This document shows positions 33,134-34,570 of a DNA stretch of 34,570 bases, one piece after another (the stretch's first letter is position 1; every line of letters begins with the position of its first letter). The translations under genes and the position numbers were made by a program. This DNA comes from an uncultured Pelagibacteraceae bacterium (lineage in GTDB: Bacteria > Pseudomonadota > Alphaproteobacteria > Pelagibacterales > Pelagibacteraceae): the NCBI GenBank assembly GCA_902628305.1, contig CACOMK010000011.1, positions 1 to 34,570 on the forward strand. Direction: 5' to 3'. Below the pieces are notes generated by a model. That model ran no database searches and was not told the origin of the DNA. It worked only from the letters and a program-made list of their open reading frames with translations.

Positions 33134-33616
33134 CTAATTTAATATAATCAAGCTTGTATTCAGGATTAGTGCAAAGCTACACCAAAGTAAATATGGAATC
33201 ATTAAATAGGAGCTCAACATCTTGACGCGTTTAAACCTTAAAATAAGATTAATTATCAATGCTATTAGTAAGATTAATACTAAAAGCGCTAAAACCATAT
33301 TATGGAAAACAAAGAAAACTACACTCCAAGTTGTATTAAATATTAAATGAATAAAATAAATATAAACAGTATTCATATCTCTATTTTTTGTATGCCAGTA
33401 AAGCCATATTGCAACTGTCATCAATACATACAAAGTGGTCCAAACAGGTCCGAATATCCAATCTGGTGGATTAAATGTTGGTTTATTTAGTAATGAGTAC
33501 CATGGCTCTTTAAAGGTAATGGTGGCCAAACCTCCAATCAATGAAGCAGAGAATGTAATGGCAAGAAAAAATATAAATGTTAAAAATTTATTTTTAAACA
33601 TGTTAGATATATACAT
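33134..33616 (-). CDS. tspO: TspO/MBR family tryptophan-rich sensory protein
   Basis: Five-helix membrane protein that binds tetrapyrroles and is linked to light and stress responses in alphaproteobacteria. Helices lie at about 11-29, 52-72, 82-102, 107-125 and 135-157. The hallmark block KPTFNPPDWIFGPVWTTLY at about 44-62 is diagnostic, and FNTTWSVVFF gives the helix 3 Trp. The 160 residues match. Two starts are possible: ATG at 33616 or Met6 at 33601, which would begin MFKNKFLTF. It overlaps no gene but lies only 8 bases from the divergent SDR start, and it is upstream of the FAD oxidoreductase, with 2 bases between. Confidence 0.93.
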   Translation of the reverse strand: MYISNMFKNKFLTFIFFLAITFSASLIGGLATITFKEPWYSLLNKPTFNPPDWIFGPVWTTLYVLMTVAIWLYWHTKNRDMNTVYIYFIHLIFNTTWSVVFFVFHNMVLALLVLILLIALIINLILRFKRVKMLSSYLMIPYLLWCSFALILNTSLIILN

Positions 33617-33624
33617 AACAAAAA

Positions 33625-34386
33625 ATGAGTAAAAAAACTATTTGGATTACAGGCGGTAGTACCGGAATTGGCAAAGCTTTAGCAATTAAGTTTGCAAATA
33701 AAGGATGGAATGTTGCCGTATCTGCAAGAAGAGCTGAATTACTAAATGAGCTTTCAAATTCTTATGAGAATATTTCAGGCTTTCCTTTAGATGTAACAAA
33801 CAAAGAAAAGTGCAAAGAAGTATTTAATGAAATTAAAAACAAATATGAAAATATTGATGTTTGTTTTTTTTCAACAGGAACGTGGGACCCCAAAAAAGAA
33901 AAAGATATTGATGTCGAACAAATGGAAGATGTCTTTAAAGTAAACTTTTTTGGAACCGTGAATAGTATTAAAGCAGTTGAACAATACTTTAGAAATAAAA
34001 AAAACGGTATAATTACTATTGTTTCGTCTATTGCAGGATATAGGGGATTACCTAATTCAACTGGATATGGACCATCCAAATCTGCATTAAATAACTTAGC
34101 TGAAAGTTTGTATTTTGATTTTAAAAGGTACAATGTTCGTGTTTGTTTAGTATCACCTGGATTTATTCAAACACCTATGACGGATAAGAATGATTTTAAA
34201 ATGCCGTTTTTAAAGACTCCTGAATATGCAGCAGATAAAATTTATGATGGTTTGGTTAATAAAAATGTTTTTGAGATACATTTCCCAAAATCGTTAACAC
34301 TCATTTTAAAAATATTTAGCTTTTTACCAAGTAAAATTTACTTCGGTCTTATTGGCAAAATGACCAAATACCAAAAAAAAAATTAA
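33625..34386 (+). CDS. Short-chain dehydrogenase/reductase
   Basis: NAD(P)-dependent classical SDR, substrate unknown. The cofactor loop TGGSTGIGKA at 9-18 is followed by SARRAE, which suggests NADPH. FSTGTW takes the place of NNAG. The catalytic residues are Ser in IVSSIAG, and Tyr and Lys in YGPSKSALNN. The SPGFIQTPMTDKN block is typical. The C-terminal roughly 35 residues (LTLILKIFSFLPSKIYFGLI) are hydrophobic, pointing to membrane association, as in SDRs acting on lipids. The 253 residues are normal. It faces tspO with almost no gap and ends 6 bases before a convergent zinc-ribbon fragment. Confidence 0.9.
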   Translation: MSKKTIWITGGSTGIGKALAIKFANKGWNVAVSARRAELLNELSNSYENISGFPLDVTNKEKCKEVFNEIKNKYENIDVCFFSTGTWDPKKEKDIDVEQMEDVFKVNFFGTVNSIKAVEQYFRNKKNGIITIVSSIAGYRGLPNSTGYGPSKSALNNLAESLYFDFKRYNVRVCLVSPGFIQTPMTDKNDFKMPFLKTPEYAADKIYDGLVNKNVFEIHFPKSLTLILKIFSFLPSKIYFGLIGKMTKYQKKN

Positions 34387-34392
34387 TATATT

Positions 34393-34570
34393 CTATGCTT
34401 TTTGTTGAGAGCAGATATCTTTAATAACTGGTATATTTGCACAATCTCCACATTTTGTTTGTTGAACAATACAACCGTTATCAAGAACTTTAACATCTAC
34501 TACTCTATCGCATTTAGAGCAAATAGATGTAATAGTTAATCCACACTTTTTACAACTATAGTTTTGTGTT
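34393..34570 (-). CDS. C-terminal part of a Cys-rich, zinc-ribbon-like protein (start outside window)
   Basis: On the minus strand a frame is open from the window edge to a TAG at 34393-34395, giving 58 codons with no start inside the window. The translation holds CKKCG and CSKC, spaced like a four-Cys zinc ribbon, then a further Cys, CGDC, and a last Cys near the C-terminus. The pattern suggests one or two zinc sites. I cannot name the family. It converges on the SDR gene with 6 bases between the stops. The regular Cys spacing and the close fit to the SDR end argue for a real gene. Confidence 0.65.
   Translation of the reverse strand, partial: TQNYSCKKCGLTITSICSKCDRVVDVKVLDNGCIVQQTKCGDCANIPVIKDICSQQKA

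Noticed and set aside
33762-34133. Minus-strand open frame of 123 codons within the SDR gene
   Set aside because: Antisense to the SDR catalytic core, so it is a shadow; no independent evidence for it.
1-34570. tRNA, rRNA, CRISPR array, insertion sequence or prophage
   Set aside because: No conserved RNA gene sequence, regular repeat-spacer pattern, transposase or integrase motif was found on either strand; the small antirepressor-like gene alone is not enough.

Overview
This window most resembles a Pelagibacterales (SAR11) or very similar streamlined marine alphaproteobacterial chromosome. The basis is its very low GC content, AAA/TTA/AAT-rich codon use, and genes packed with 1-8 base gaps or short overlaps. 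Convergent genes overlap at their 3' ends, and the gene clusters are alphaproteobacterial in type. This assignment is an inference from composition and gene content, not a database match. No rRNA, tRNA, CRISPR array, insertion sequence or integrase was seen. No stretch longer than about 90 bases lacks a gene; the largest gaps are 7191-7277, 8364-8431 and 28440-28518.

Layout. 1-4613 (+) is the outer-membrane and ribosome-maturation cluster lptD (5' end missing), surA-like, pdxA, ksgA. 4602-7190 (-) is a fatty-acid operon transcribed fabD, fabG, acpP, gmk. 7278-9850 (+) is rpsF-rpsR-rplI followed by dnaB. 9872-14804 (+) holds an RND/MMPL-type exporter, cvpA, purF and an HD-domain protein. 14835-19240 (+) holds two-step glutathione synthesis (a plant/alphaproteobacterial-type glutamate-cysteine ligase and gshB) with two transporters. 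19237-20365 (-) holds a cytidylate-kinase-family protein and a MOSC protein. 20413-21952 (+) holds a PhyH-family dioxygenase and two small unassigned proteins.

The most distinctive part is 21945-26242 (-). It is a four-gene operon read as EamA transporter, creatinase, glycine-amidinotransferase-family enzyme and low-specificity threonine aldolase, with only 1, 5 and 2 bases between genes. All three enzymes can release glycine or sarcosine: threonine to glycine, creatine to sarcosine plus urea, and guanidinoacetate plus ornithine to glycine plus arginine by the reversible amidinotransferase. SAR11 cultures are known to depend on glycine or its precursors, so a glycine-acquisition role through guanidino compounds is an attractive hypothesis. 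About 6 kb away lies a DAO-family FAD oxidoreductase of the sarcosine-oxidase superfamily, and between them an NAD-dependent formate dehydrogenase. Together these could carry the N-methyl carbon of sarcosine to CO2.

The rest of the window is accessory metabolism. 26292-28439 holds moeA (-), then a SufU-like scaffold and an HPP membrane protein (+). 28519-32031 (+) holds formate dehydrogenase with a clear Shine-Dalgarno sequence and an intrinsic terminator, then selO and an FkbM methyltransferase. 32028-33616 (-) holds tspO and the FAD oxidoreductase. 33625-34386 (+) is a short-chain dehydrogenase. The right edge carries the C-terminal part of a Cys-rich zinc-ribbon-like protein (-).
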